A stretch of 64,000 bases of DNA from contig DATKEN010000011.1 in NCBI GenBank assembly GCA_035512155.1, positions 62,001-126,000 of the forward strand. Direction: 5' to 3'. Positions 25,867-34,860 of the stretch are shown piece after piece. Each line of letters begins with the position of its first letter. The stretch's first letter is position 1. Position numbers and translations under genes: made by a program. The DNA is from JABCYV01 sp035512155. GTDB lineage: Bacteria; Acidobacteriota; Terriglobia; Terriglobales; Acidobacteriaceae. The notes below the pieces were generated by a model that did no database searches, had not been told where the DNA came from, and saw only the letters and a list, made by a program, of their open reading frames with translations.

Positions 25867-27666
25867 TTACGTAACACTAACTTCTGTGTAGGTTCCAAAT
25901 ACTTCGCGCAAGGCTTCGCAAATCTCTCCAACGGTGGCATAAGCGCGGACGGCGTCCACGATGTAGGGCATGGTGTTGGCGGGGGCGATGTCGCCGTTCG
26001 CTGCAGCTTTAGGCTCCTGGGCGGCGGCCTTTTTCAACGCATCCAGACGGCGGCGGACTTCCTCGTTCGACCGGCGCGCGCGCAAGGCCTTCAACTTCGC
26101 ACTCTGCTGCCGCGCCACGCTTTCATCGATGTAGAGAATATGTGGCGTTTCCTCTTCGATCACGAACTCGTTGACGCCGACGATGATCTTTTCTTTGGCT
26201 TCGGCAGCACGCTGGTATTGGTATGAGGCTTCGGCGATCTCTTTCTGCGGATAGCCTCGCTCGATGGCCTTCACCATGCCGCCCATGGAGTCGAGTTTGC
26301 CGAAGTAGTCGAACGCACCTTTTTCCATCTGCAAGGTTAGGGTTTCTAAGAAATATGACCCGCCCAGAGGATCGGTAGTTTGCGTAACTCCGGATTCATA
26401 GGCGATGATCTGCTGGGTGCGCAGCGCAATTCTTGCTGCCTCTTCCGTGGGCAGTGCCAAAGCTTCGTCGTAGGAATCAGTATGCAGAGATTGGGTTCCA
26501 CCGAGCACTGCCGCCATGGCCTGCAATGCTACGCGCGCGATGTTGTTCATGGGCTGCTGCGCCGGTAAGGAGACACCCGCGGTCTGGGTATGAAAGCGCA
26601 TCAGCCATGTGCGCTGGTTCTTGGCGCCAAAGCGGTCTTTGGTTACCTGATACCAAATCTTACGGGCGGCGCGATACTTGGCGATCTCCTCGAAGAAGTC
26701 ATTGTGCGCGTTGAAGAAGAAACTGAGGCGGGGACCGAACTCGTCCACCTCAAGGCCGCGCCGCCGCGCCCACTCAACGTACTCCACGCCGTCGTACAAC
26801 GTGAATGCCAGTTCCTGCAATGCGGTGGAACCAGCCTCGCGGATGTGATATCCGCTGATCGAAATAGTGTTGAACTTCGGCGTGAACTTCGAGCCGAACT
26901 CGAACGTGTCCACAACCAACCGCATCGAGGGCGCGGGCGGATAGATGTATTCCTTCTGCGCGATGTATTCCTTGAGAATGTCGTTCTGGATGGTGCCGGA
27001 AATCTTTTTCCAGTCCGCGCCCTGTTTTTCGGCGACCACGAGATACATCGCCCACAGCACGGAAGCCGGCGAGTTGATGGTCATCGAGACCGTGGTTTTC
27101 TCCAGATCGATGCCGTGGAACAGGATTTCCATGTCCTCGAGCGAATCGATGGCCACACCGCACTTTCCAACCTCGCCCTCACTGGCGGGATGATCGGAGT
27201 CGTAGCCCATTAGCGTGGGAAGGTCGAAGGCGACCGAAAGGCCGCTGCCGCCGTGCTCGAGCAAATACTTGTAGCGCTGGTTGGTTTCCTCGGGAGATGC
27301 GAATCCGGAAAACTGCCGCATCGTGAAAAGTTTCCCGCGATATCCGCTGGCGTGAATGCCACGGGTAAACGGCGGCTGGCCCGGGTAGCCAAGATATTTC
27401 TCCGCGCTCCAGTCTTCGGGCAGATCAGCCTCGGTGTAAAGCCGGCGGACAGGAACGCCAGAAATGGTGGTGAAGAGGGCGTGGCCGTGCTCATCGAGGT
27501 TGACGCCGGTTGGAGCGCCGATGGGCTTCTCGGGAGATTTTTCGAGCGTAGGCGCCAGGATTTTCTCAGCCCACTCTTTTTCGGCGGGGGAAGCGTGGCG
27601 GCCCTCGAAGACATCAGAAATCGGGCTCTCAACGACCGGCGGCTTACGAGGCTTGTTTTGCGGCAT
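25867..27666 (-). CDS. B12-dependent acyl-CoA mutase large subunit, isobutyryl-CoA mutase type
   Basis: 599 residues of the methylmalonyl-CoA mutase superfamily TIM-barrel (substrate) domain without the cobalamin-binding C-terminal domain, like IcmA. Catalytic GYH is present (ISISGYHIREAG). The two positions that separate the known enzymes are of isobutyryl type: Phe119 in TMRQFSGF (Tyr89 in methylmalonyl-CoA mutase) and Gln237 in LKEYIAQKEYIYPP (Arg207 in methylmalonyl-CoA mutase). It therefore probably interconverts isobutyryl-CoA and n-butyryl-CoA or a related monoacyl-CoA. The N-terminal 90 residues are an extension before GYPGQPPFTRG. The B12-binding small subunit and the G-protein chaperone are not in the window. 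A methylmalonyl-type paralogue is at 55041. Confidence 0.88.
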   Translation of the reverse strand: MPQNKPRKPPVVESPISDVFEGRHASPAEKEWAEKILAPTLEKSPEKPIGAPTGVNLDEHGHALFTTISGVPVRRLYTEADLPEDWSAEKYLGYPGQPPFTRGIHASGYRGKLFTMRQFSGFASPEETNQRYKYLLEHGGSGLSVAFDLPTLMGYDSDHPASEGEVGKCGVAIDSLEDMEILFHGIDLEKTTVSMTINSPASVLWAMYLVVAEKQGADWKKISGTIQNDILKEYIAQKEYIYPPAPSMRLVVDTFEFGSKFTPKFNTISISGYHIREAGSTALQELAFTLYDGVEYVEWARRRGLEVDEFGPRLSFFFNAHNDFFEEIAKYRAARKIWYQVTKDRFGAKNQRTWLMRFHTQTAGVSLPAQQPMNNIARVALQAMAAVLGGTQSLHTDSYDEALALPTEEAARIALRTQQIIAYESGVTQTTDPLGGSYFLETLTLQMEKGAFDYFGKLDSMGGMVKAIERGYPQKEIAEASYQYQRAAEAKEKIIVGVNEFVIEEETPHILYIDESVARQQSAKLKALRARRSNEEVRRRLDALKKAAAQEPKAAANGDIAPANTMPYIVDAVRAYATVGEICEALREVFGTYTEVSVT

Positions 27667-27752
27667 GTTTACTCCACGTCAACCCTTGATGATAGGAGGT
27701 TGCGGCGCGGTGGGCAAGGCAGGAGTGGGAGCTGAAGGTTTACGACTTCGGC

Positions 27753-27956
27753 CTAAATATATCCGAGATCTTTCAATCTCTCTTCGATAATGCGCTGCTC
27801 GGCCTGATCCATCTGGGCGGCGGCGTCGCGAAGCAGTTCTTGCAGGACGAAAGTTAAGAACTGCTCCAAGCCACCGAAGCGCGCACCAAACCGCTGCTCG
27901 GCACTCTTGCAAAGTTCGGCCGGGAGCCGCAGCTCACGAAGCCCATCTGACGTCAT
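27753..27956 (-). CDS. Small protein of unknown function, coupled to flippase gene
   Basis: 67 residues (MTSDGLRELRLPAELC... ending IIEERLKDLGYI). The ATG overlaps the flippase stop as ATGA (27953-27956), which fixes this start rather than the upstream 28001 and suggests translational coupling. It looks like an all-helical protein with a charged amphipathic C-terminal half. The final RLKDLGYI resembles the short C-terminal tail seen on many Acidobacteriota and deltaproteobacterial proteins; its meaning is unknown to me. Last gene of the surface-glycan run. Confidence 0.65.
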   Translation of the reverse strand: MTSDGLRELRLPAELCKSAEQRFGARFGGLEQFLTFVLQELLRDAAAQMDQAEQRIIEERLKDLGYI

Positions 27957-29563
27957 GCACTTGCCTCCGCGCCGAGAAACATTCCGCGCACTCGCGACCA
28001 CACAGCGCGTGCGATGAGTTGGTCATCCGCATCCAGGCCGACCGCCAATGCGAGGCCGATAAACGCAGCGTAGGCAAGAAGCAGGCTCGCAGCGACGACT
28101 ACCCATTCTGGCCGTAAGGCCCCCAGCTTTGCCCTCAATACCAGCAAGCCCATCAGGCCTCCCGCGAGCGGCAGCAACAAGCGCAAATAACTCCGACTGT
28201 AGGGGAAGAAGCCTAGCGTGCGCCGGACTTCTCTGAGATACCAGACGTTGCTGACGGCATTGGTCACCGCAGAGCCAACCGCCGCGCCAATGATGCCCCA
28301 TCGCGGAATCAGCGCAAGGCTGAGTGCGACCATCAAGCACGCTGTCACCGTCTGAATCCGAATCAGACGAGATTGATGGCCCGACATCAGCAACAGATAT
28401 CCAACCGAGCCGACTCCGCAGTTTACCAGTTGTCCTAACGTACCGATGACAAGGACGGGCCAGCCGCGCTCAAAGTCGTGTCCGAAAATGCGCATGAGCG
28501 GAGTGGCAAAAATGATCATTACAGCGGCCAACGGCAACGTCAGGCCGAGTATCCATTTGGTGAGCGTCCGGAAGATGCGGCCCAGCAACTGGTTCTGCCC
28601 GCGAGCATAAAGGTCCGCGATAGTGGGCGAAAATATCTGATTGACGGTCTGGAGGGTGATTGGAACAAATGTCACCAGCCCCGCGGCCACTGCATAGATT
28701 CCCACTTCACGAGCATCACGATAAAATCCAATCAACACCTTATCGGCCTGCGCCATCGAAAATTCCAGGAAGCCTATTCCGAACACGAAAGCGGAAAACG
28801 AGATCACCTCTTTCTGATAAGGCGGCAATCCAGCAGAAAATGATCGCGCAGCCTTGGGAGTGACTCTCCAGACCACAACCAGCAACAGGAGCAGCACAAC
28901 AATCGCACTCACAACTTGTGCGACGATGTAGCCTCTAAGACCCAGTCCCAATGTGAGCAATCCCAGAGTCACCACCATCATCACCGGGCTGCCGATAAAG
29001 TTGGTAATGACCGTGCGGCGTCCGACGTCTTTGTATCCAGCGAGTACTTGTCCCAGGAAGGTGTTTAGCGCCCCCAAGATCATAATTAGGGCAAACAATC
29101 TCAGGTATGCGTTCAGGGCTGGAGTGTGATAGAAGTGGGTGGAAATCCAGGGGCCCAGGAGGAGCACGGCTCCTCCCAGCAAGAAATTTGAGATCAGCAG
29201 AAGGATCACACTACGACCGAGAAATCCGCGCAGCAAGTCCAGCTTTGCGGTCGCCGTGTAAGCGGCGACGAAGCGAACTGCGGATTGCGGTAGGCCGAGA
29301 GCGTTGAAAATTCCGAGGAAACCCACGATGGTCATGCCCAGGGCATAGATACCGAGCGCTCCGGCGCCCAATACTCTAGCCAGATAGACTTTGAAAAGGT
29401 ATCCCGCTGCCGCCGTAAAAATGGTGCCAGCAAAGAAAACGGCTGAGTGCCGACTGATGTGGCCCATCTGCCGTTGAAAATTCTGAGTTTCGGCACCGCC
29501 CGCTTGCAACTCAGAGACTGCAGGCGCCGTCTTCTCCGCTGGCAGTGAAGTTTCCATTTCCAA
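27953..29563 (-). CDS. Polysaccharide flippase (Wzx-like, MATE/MOP superfamily)
   Basis: 536 residues, about 12-14 TM helices. The first helices show HSAVFFAGTIFTAAAGYLFK and YLARVLGAGALGIYALGMT, the classic start of oligosaccharide translocases, and further helices run to near residue 520. Predicted to flip lipid-linked glycan units across the inner membrane. It is preceded on the strand by the double-GNAT gene (24 nt gap) and overlapped by the small downstream gene. Belongs functionally with the pseudaminic-acid cluster. Confidence 0.9.
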   Translation of the reverse strand: MEMETSLPAEKTAPAVSELQAGGAETQNFQRQMGHISRHSAVFFAGTIFTAAAGYLFKVYLARVLGAGALGIYALGMTIVGFLGIFNALGLPQSAVRFVAAYTATAKLDLLRGFLGRSVILLLISNFLLGGAVLLLGPWISTHFYHTPALNAYLRLFALIMILGALNTFLGQVLAGYKDVGRRTVITNFIGSPVMMVVTLGLLTLGLGLRGYIVAQVVSAIVVLLLLLVVVWRVTPKAARSFSAGLPPYQKEVISFSAFVFGIGFLEFSMAQADKVLIGFYRDAREVGIYAVAAGLVTFVPITLQTVNQIFSPTIADLYARGQNQLLGRIFRTLTKWILGLTLPLAAVMIIFATPLMRIFGHDFERGWPVLVIGTLGQLVNCGVGSVGYLLLMSGHQSRLIRIQTVTACLMVALSLALIPRWGIIGAAVGSAVTNAVSNVWYLREVRRTLGFFPYSRSYLRLLLPLAGGLMGLLVLRAKLGALRPEWVVVAASLLLAYAAFIGLALAVGLDADDQLIARAVWSRVRGMFLGAEASA

Positions 29564-29586
29564 AATCGCCTAAGTCTCGAAAATCG

Positions 29587-31359
29587 TCATGCTGCCGAAG
29601 AAACGTCCACCGGGGTCGGAGCGTTGATCAGCGATTTCGATTGAACCACCTTCCCCAGAAACATTCTGCGCTTTTGGGTTAGCGAGAAACGTAGCGTGAA
29701 GGCCGACTTCTCCGCTCCGCGCGTGAAGGGAGTATTGGCGGCCGCGCTGAAGATCCACGGGGTTTTCCCCGAATCGCGCAGACGCGCCGCGACATAAGAA
29801 ATAGCCATGCTGCCGTACCTGCGGCCTCGAACTGACGGCGGCGTCCAGCAATCGAACAGCAACACTGAATCCAGAGATGGAGCTTCCAGGATGTGGTTCA
29901 GTTCCTTCACGCGGAAACCCTCAAAACGGGTGGCCCAGCAGAAATGTACAGGAACGCCATCGGAACGCAGCAAGGCAAATCCTTGCAGTTCGACGGAAAT
30001 CAGCTGTTTCGCTGCTCTCAAAAGATATGTGAGAGTCTCAGGGTCGTCGAAGTAATTCATGGCAGCAATCGCGAGCAGATTCAGATCAAGAGGTTCTATT
30101 GAGAGAGAATCAGAATCTGGCGATACGACCGAACTAATGCCTTCCCTCCATTCAAAAAAGAACATCTCAGACTGGCCGAACAGAGCCTTGCGACACCACC
30201 TCCACGAGGACCGCAGCAAGCCCACAGGCCCACCATTGTGAAAGCGCTTCCGGAGGAGAGAAACCTGATTCAAGGTTGAACGGATCGCATTCTCCAGACG
30301 GGGCATCGACTTAATCACTCCCGCCAGATGATAGCGAACGACTTCTTTCGCCCAGACCATTCGGGAAGTTGTCGCCGTGATGTGTACTGTTTGCCGCGTG
30401 CCTGTGGCCAGTCGCTCTTTGTAGTTCTCAGATCCCAAACCAAGGTCCACTAAATTCATTCCGGGAGTGTCACAAGCCTCTTCCACAATTTTTGAGAGCA
30501 GGCAAAAACCTGGAGAGTACTGTTTCAGGTCGCTCTGGAATGTTGGTTGATACCAAAACCAACTTCCGGCAAATTGGAACCCATAATTCCAGGCAGCAGG
30601 CCGCTCACCTATCATTAAGCGAGAATGGACTATCCAGCCGCGGCGTGAGCACAGTCTTGCCAGTTCGGAGAGAAAGACGCGCCGCTCCGGGCGGACCAGA
30701 TTGCTGATCCGACCGGTGGCGAGAAAGCGCGCAATGTGGGCCTTGACAAAGCCGGGCAAGGTATTAGCGACGTCATCCCACGACCTTGAGTGACTTACTG
30801 CTACGGGCGCGATCTTTACCATAGCTTTGAGGTTGTAGCGCAACTGTTTTCGCTGCACCGATTGCTTGACCAGTGCCCTCTGTTGGGGAGAGGCGAACTC
30901 AATCCGCTCGCATTCATATCCTGGCCGTCGGAAAGAGGAGTATCCATGATCACTCGCAGCGCGACCGAGCGCATCCGATGTTGCAGAGTCGGCGGGGAGG
31001 TTTGCGAAGACGATCATGCGCAGGTTCAGCTTGCGAAGCTCCGCAAAAACTGCATTCACAAATTCTGACAGAAGCTCCGGCGAGCTTACGAAATCACAAT
31101 AGTCAGCGGTTGCGCCCGCCAGAAAGAAAGCTCGTTTTTGCGCCTTGTCGGTGGCCAGTGCGATCACACCGGCTAAGGCGGCTCCCTCGTATCCGAGCAC
31201 GAGCAGAGGCGTGATGGAGTCGCGGTAGGCACAACTGGCAGCCAGCGCCCATTCATAAGTATAAAACACCTCTGGACGCTCCATCTGTTCGACCAATTCG
31301 TCCCACCGATCGCGCAGGGTTTGGTCTTCCGGAATTTCTCGATGCAAGACTATGCGCAA
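29587..31359 (-). CDS. Double GNAT-like protein (FemAB/CelD-type acetyltransferase domain plus second GNAT-like half)
   Basis: 590 residues. The N-terminal 350 residues resemble the BioF2/CelD-like acyltransferases (VFYTYEWALAASCAY, QRKQLRYNLKAM, WNYGFQFAGSWFWYQPTF, SPGFCLLSKIVEEAC, DLGLGSENYKERLATG). A basic linker (about 360-410, LLRKRFHNGG) leads into a second domain (about 420-570) with VRGRRYGSMAISYVAARLRDSG, GNAT-like acetyl-CoA-loop sequence. Such proteins modify sugars or amino groups during surface glycan synthesis. Substrate not determinable. It lies between the deacetylase and flippase genes. Confidence 0.78.
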   Translation of the reverse strand: MRIVLHREIPEDQTLRDRWDELVEQMERPEVFYTYEWALAASCAYRDSITPLLVLGYEGAALAGVIALATDKAQKRAFFLAGATADYCDFVSSPELLSEFVNAVFAELRKLNLRMIVFANLPADSATSDALGRAASDHGYSSFRRPGYECERIEFASPQQRALVKQSVQRKQLRYNLKAMVKIAPVAVSHSRSWDDVANTLPGFVKAHIARFLATGRISNLVRPERRVFLSELARLCSRRGWIVHSRLMIGERPAAWNYGFQFAGSWFWYQPTFQSDLKQYSPGFCLLSKIVEEACDTPGMNLVDLGLGSENYKERLATGTRQTVHITATTSRMVWAKEVVRYHLAGVIKSMPRLENAIRSTLNQVSLLRKRFHNGGPVGLLRSSWRWCRKALFGQSEMFFFEWREGISSVVSPDSDSLSIEPLDLNLLAIAAMNYFDDPETLTYLLRAAKQLISVELQGFALLRSDGVPVHFCWATRFEGFRVKELNHILEAPSLDSVLLFDCWTPPSVRGRRYGSMAISYVAARLRDSGKTPWIFSAAANTPFTRGAEKSAFTLRFSLTQKRRMFLGKVVQSKSLINAPTPVDVSSAA

Positions 31360-31419
31360 GATCCCTCGCCAGTAGACGGCTTACTTTCCAAATCACACGC
31401 GTCTTCGACTACGGAGCTC

Positions 31420-32514
31420 TCAACTCGCAAACCTCATGGTACCGGCTTCTGCCCACGGCATAGAGCGGTGACGCAACCATCCATAAAAGCCGGAAATGTG
31501 GGCCTCGAATTCGCCAAAGCCCATGCCGGCGCTGACATGCACGCGTGGCATGGCGAAACGAGACGTCTTCGCCCCGAGGCCGCCTCCGACGTTTACAAAC
31601 GCGCAAGTAAAACCCGCGCGCTCGGCCATTTCTATCTCTCGAGGAGTTACCGAAGACGGATCGCCAAAAGGATATGCCAACGCCCAGACGGGCTTGTCCA
31701 GAGCCTGCTCCATGGCGCGGCGACTCTCCGAGATTTCTATCCAGGCCGACTCCGGCGAGAGTTGCGACAGCATCGGATGAGAAAGTGTATGCGCACCTAC
31801 GCTCATTCCCTCCCCGATCAACCGCCGAAGTTCCGCCAGACTGAGCATCAGGAAACGGCGGCCGCAGGCGGGATCCTGCCGATACTCTGAATCCCAATTT
31901 CCAGAAAGACCGAGTTGCCTTCTCACGTTTGTGAGAAGCCCTCGGCGGTCCTCTGGGCCACATCGAGAAAAATTTTTTACCAGATTCCACCACAGCGAAC
32001 GCTTTTCTTTCCGACCCGTTACATGCTCATGCAAGGCAATCTCGACAAGGTTCAACTCAAAGCTCTCCGGGCCCGCCAGGAACATCAAGTACAACTCTTC
32101 GTACCACAGCATCGAACACGTGTCGCCAAGCGAATCACCTAAAACAAAGAACAGACAGGATAAAGACGCTTCCTGCAGAGTGGGCAGCATGTCGGTGAGG
32201 ACGTTGCGCAGGCCATCATCGCAGGTCAGCAGTATAGACCGGGGTGGCAAATCCACTTTGGATTCGCACCATAGGAAGAATTGTTCCGGCGAAATCACAT
32301 GATAGTTCTCTTTCAGCAATCGCAGTTGGTGGCGAAATGTTTCGGCGGTTATCAGGCTCCCGTCGAGACCGGGGTCGAGGACTCGATAGCCTGCGGGCAA
32401 AACGCCGTGGTAAGTGACGACTGCAGGTCCGGCGCCAGCCTGACGGCGGAGATACCCGGACCGCGCTAGCGCCGGATACACAGCGTGTTTCAGCAGGGGG
32501 CTTACCAGGCTCAT
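31420..32514 (-). CDS. Polysaccharide deacetylase family protein (NodB fold)
   Basis: 364 residues. NodB motif 1 is LLTCDDGLRNVL (Cys in place of the usual Phe/Tyr before DDG), motif 2 HTLSH in SVGAHTLSHPMLSQL holds the two metal His, and a later motif is ALAYPFGDP. Predicted metal-dependent N- or O-deacetylation of a glycan. No signal peptide, so it may act on a cytoplasmic or lipid-linked precursor. Its ATG overlaps the pseI stop by 4 nt (32511-32514). Confidence 0.88.
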   Translation of the reverse strand: MSLVSPLLKHAVYPALARSGYLRRQAGAGPAVVTYHGVLPAGYRVLDPGLDGSLITAETFRHQLRLLKENYHVISPEQFFLWCESKVDLPPRSILLTCDDGLRNVLTDMLPTLQEASLSCLFFVLGDSLGDTCSMLWYEELYLMFLAGPESFELNLVEIALHEHVTGRKEKRSLWWNLVKNFSRCGPEDRRGLLTNVRRQLGLSGNWDSEYRQDPACGRRFLMLSLAELRRLIGEGMSVGAHTLSHPMLSQLSPESAWIEISESRRAMEQALDKPVWALAYPFGDPSSVTPREIEMAERAGFTCAFVNVGGGLGAKTSRFAMPRVHVSAGMGFGEFEAHISGFYGWLRHRSMPWAEAGTMRFAS

Positions 32515-33569
32515 TTGTCGTCGATCAGGTCCCAGCTGAGCGGAGTGCCGCTCCCGATGTGGCGTGCCGCGCGCTTGCCCAGAATCTGCTGGAAGTAGCG
32601 AGTGTGCAGCCCATGAGCGGGACGAATAGAACGCACGTTGTGGTGGTTGAAGCGGTCTCCTTGTCTGATGTCTTCGACAACAAAGAGCGACCGCCGGAGG
32701 ACGCGGCTGCTGGATTCGTGAGTGCCCGGGCCGAAATGAACTTCACCTAGAGCACGCTCCGCAGTGCGGACGGCTTCGACCATGGCTTTGAATTCCTGGG
32801 GTTCCAGCGAGAACGCTGTGTCTGGACCCTCCTGCGTCCGTGACAAGGTGATGTGTTTTTCGATGATGCAGGCGCCCAGAGTTACGGCGGCAACCGGAGC
32901 GGAGATCCCGGTCGTATGATCAGATAAGCCAACAGGAAGGTCGAAGCGACTGGCCAGCGCTGGGATGGTTCGCAGGTTCATCTCGTCAGGTGAGGCCGGA
33001 TAAGCGCTGGTGCACTTGAGTAAAGCGATCTGGGCGGCGCCGGCTTGCCGAGCCGCTTCGATTGCCTCTTCTATTTCTTCAAGTGTGCCCATTCCGGTGG
33101 AAACGATGAGTGGTTTTCCTGTGGCTGCCATTTTCCGGATCAGCGGGATATCCACCAACTCGAAGGAAGCGAGTTTGTGCGCCGGGGCATTCATCTTTTC
33201 CAGAAAATCAACTGCGCTCGCATCAAAGGCTGAGGAAAAAAGATCGAGCCCAAGATCGTCAGCAACTTGTTTGAGTTTCGGCTGCCATTCCCAGGGGGTA
33301 TGCGCCTCGCCATACAGTTCGTACAGGGTACGCCCGTCCCAAAGCGTGCCTCCGCTGATGCGGAACTCCTCACGGTCAGAACGAATGGTGATGGTGTCCG
33401 GCGTGTAGGTCTGCAGCTTGACGGCATCTGCACCCGACTCTTTGGCAGCTTGGATGATGCTGACCGCCTGATTGAAATCCTGATGATGATTGGCGGAGAT
33501 CTCAGCCACAATGTAGACGGGATACCCAAGGCCGATGGAGCGCGAGCCGATTTGGATTGGGGTGGTCAT
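32511..33569 (-). CDS. pseI: Pseudaminic acid synthase
   Basis: About 352 residues from ATG 33569. Condenses phosphoenolpyruvate with 2,4-diacetamido-2,4,6-trideoxy-L-altrose. NeuB-type TIM barrel (VYIVAEISANHHQDFNQAV, ADAVKLQTYTPDTITI, HKLASFELVDIPLI, SDHTTGISAPVAAV, GACIIEKHITL, GPDTAFSLEPQEF) and a C-terminal SAF/antifreeze-like domain (RRSLFVVEDIRQGDRF). The combination YTPDTITI and LYELYGEAHTPWEW is PseI-like rather than NeuB-like. The frame extends to 33659 without similarity. The deacetylase gene follows with an ATGA overlap. Confidence 0.92.
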   Translation of the reverse strand: MTTPIQIGSRSIGLGYPVYIVAEISANHHQDFNQAVSIIQAAKESGADAVKLQTYTPDTITIRSDREEFRISGGTLWDGRTLYELYGEAHTPWEWQPKLKQVADDLGLDLFSSAFDASAVDFLEKMNAPAHKLASFELVDIPLIRKMAATGKPLIVSTGMGTLEEIEEAIEAARQAGAAQIALLKCTSAYPASPDEMNLRTIPALASRFDLPVGLSDHTTGISAPVAAVTLGACIIEKHITLSRTQEGPDTAFSLEPQEFKAMVEAVRTAERALGEVHFGPGTHESSSRVLRRSLFVVEDIRQGDRFNHHNVRSIRPAHGLHTRYFQQILGKRAARHIGSGTPLSWDLIDDK

Positions 33570-33819
33570 CGCTTGGTTGCGGGTGGACAGACCGCACCAG
33601 TTTAAATGCCTCGGCGGCATGGCATCCCACAACGGTTTCCCAACTTTGGGCGATGGCACCCAACGCTTCAGCCGACCGCGGATACGGAAAGCCTTCGGGC
33701 TTCTGTATCGTAGCAGGCGAGCGCGGCGATCTTAGCGTCGAGTGTAGCGCAACGTTGACGCCATGCCGAACCGCTGCCTTGAGGGAAATTGTCCTTTCCT
33801 CACGCCACAGCGGCTCGCC
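33570..33819. other. Gap between pseI and the ATP-grasp gene; open frame continues through it
   Basis: The only gap of this size inside the otherwise tight glycan run. After the ATP-grasp TGA the same minus-strand frame stays open for about 108 codons, reading WREERTISLKAAVRHGVNVA and further protein-like sequence, but with no convincing start codon. It could be a decayed gene, a stop-interrupted extension or coincidence. Confidence 0.35.
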
Positions 33820-34860
33820 TCAGCGTGGTTCTTCCTCAAGACAATATCTTTGCTCCCGGGGCATCCACTGGGTGATAGCGGAATAACCGGAGCCCGTATC
33901 GATCAGCTCATGAAAGAAGCGTCGAAATTTTATTTTGCCATAGGCGCTCGGCGGTCTAGAAGGAGGACGTCCCAGCGCCGTTTGCACCGACCATTCGGCG
34001 TCCCGGAAGCCGCAGAGAGCCCGCGCAGCAACCAGACTCGAGAAACGGGCATTGACTTCCAACAAGTACACTCGACCAGCGCTCTTACGTAACTGAATAT
34101 TGGCACTGCCCTGCAGGTGGCTCGCTCTTGCGAATTCGAGCGCATAGCCGGTTACTACCGAATCCTGAGACGTCTCCGCGAAGCATGAGCAACCCCATCC
34201 CCGCAGTTCGCGCCTGAATGCCAGAACCTCGGTAAAATGACGCGATGCAAAGACTCCGACCGAGAATTCGCCCTCGCAGTCGTCCATAAACTGTTGCACT
34301 ACGCTCGCCGGTCTATCCGCAACACACCTCTCCAACTCCTCCGTGTTGTGCACTACGCGGATGCCCTGGGACCCGCTGGACCGCCGCATCTTTACTACAA
34401 GGGGAAACCCCACCTCGTCCACCAATTGCTGGACAGATTTGCCGTCCGAACTATCCGCAAAGCCAACCAACGGTAGGTGCGGCTTCAAGGCTTGCATGCA
34501 ACGCAGTTTGTCTCCAAATGTTTGGAGCCAGTCCACAGGCTGACAGATGATGGACGTCCCACCAGGCAGGCTCGGGCCAAGCCGCGCCAGCACCAAGATC
34601 TCCGCCTCACTGGCAGGGATCACGGCGTCAATCGCTTGGCGCTTGCACAAATCATCGATCGCCGACACATAGCCAGCGCTGTCGGCAGCCGCAGGCACGG
34701 CTTCAAAGGCTGAAACGAAAGCGCCGCCGACCCCGGACGAATCCAGGTCGCATCCAATTATTTCGAAGTCGGCCTCGCCAATCCGAAAGGCCTTTACTAG
34801 CGCCTGGCCAAGATCGCCGCCGACAGCGGTTACCAGGACACGAGTGGCGGGGCGGGTCAT
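33820..34860 (-). CDS. ATP-grasp domain protein
   Basis: About 346 residues from ATG 34860, which overlaps the phosphoesterase stop as ATGA. An N-terminal Rossmann-like segment (RVLVTAVGGDLGQALVKAF) precedes an ATP-grasp fold: FGDKLRCMQALKPHLPLVGF, lysine strand FPLVVKMRRSSGSQGIRVV, hinge VVQQFMDDCEGEFSVGVF and metal-ligand region LLEVNARFSS. Similar to carbamoyl-phosphate-synthase-like ATP-grasp enzymes found in surface polysaccharide loci. Predicted to form an amide or peptide-type bond; substrate unknown. Confidence 0.85.
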   Translation of the reverse strand: MTRPATRVLVTAVGGDLGQALVKAFRIGEADFEIIGCDLDSSGVGGAFVSAFEAVPAAADSAGYVSAIDDLCKRQAIDAVIPASEAEILVLARLGPSLPGGTSIICQPVDWLQTFGDKLRCMQALKPHLPLVGFADSSDGKSVQQLVDEVGFPLVVKMRRSSGSQGIRVVHNTEELERCVADRPASVVQQFMDDCEGEFSVGVFASRHFTEVLAFRRELRGWGCSCFAETSQDSVVTGYALEFARASHLQGSANIQLRKSAGRVYLLEVNARFSSLVAARALCGFRDAEWSVQTALGRPPSRPPSAYGKIKFRRFFHELIDTGSGYSAITQWMPREQRYCLEEEPR

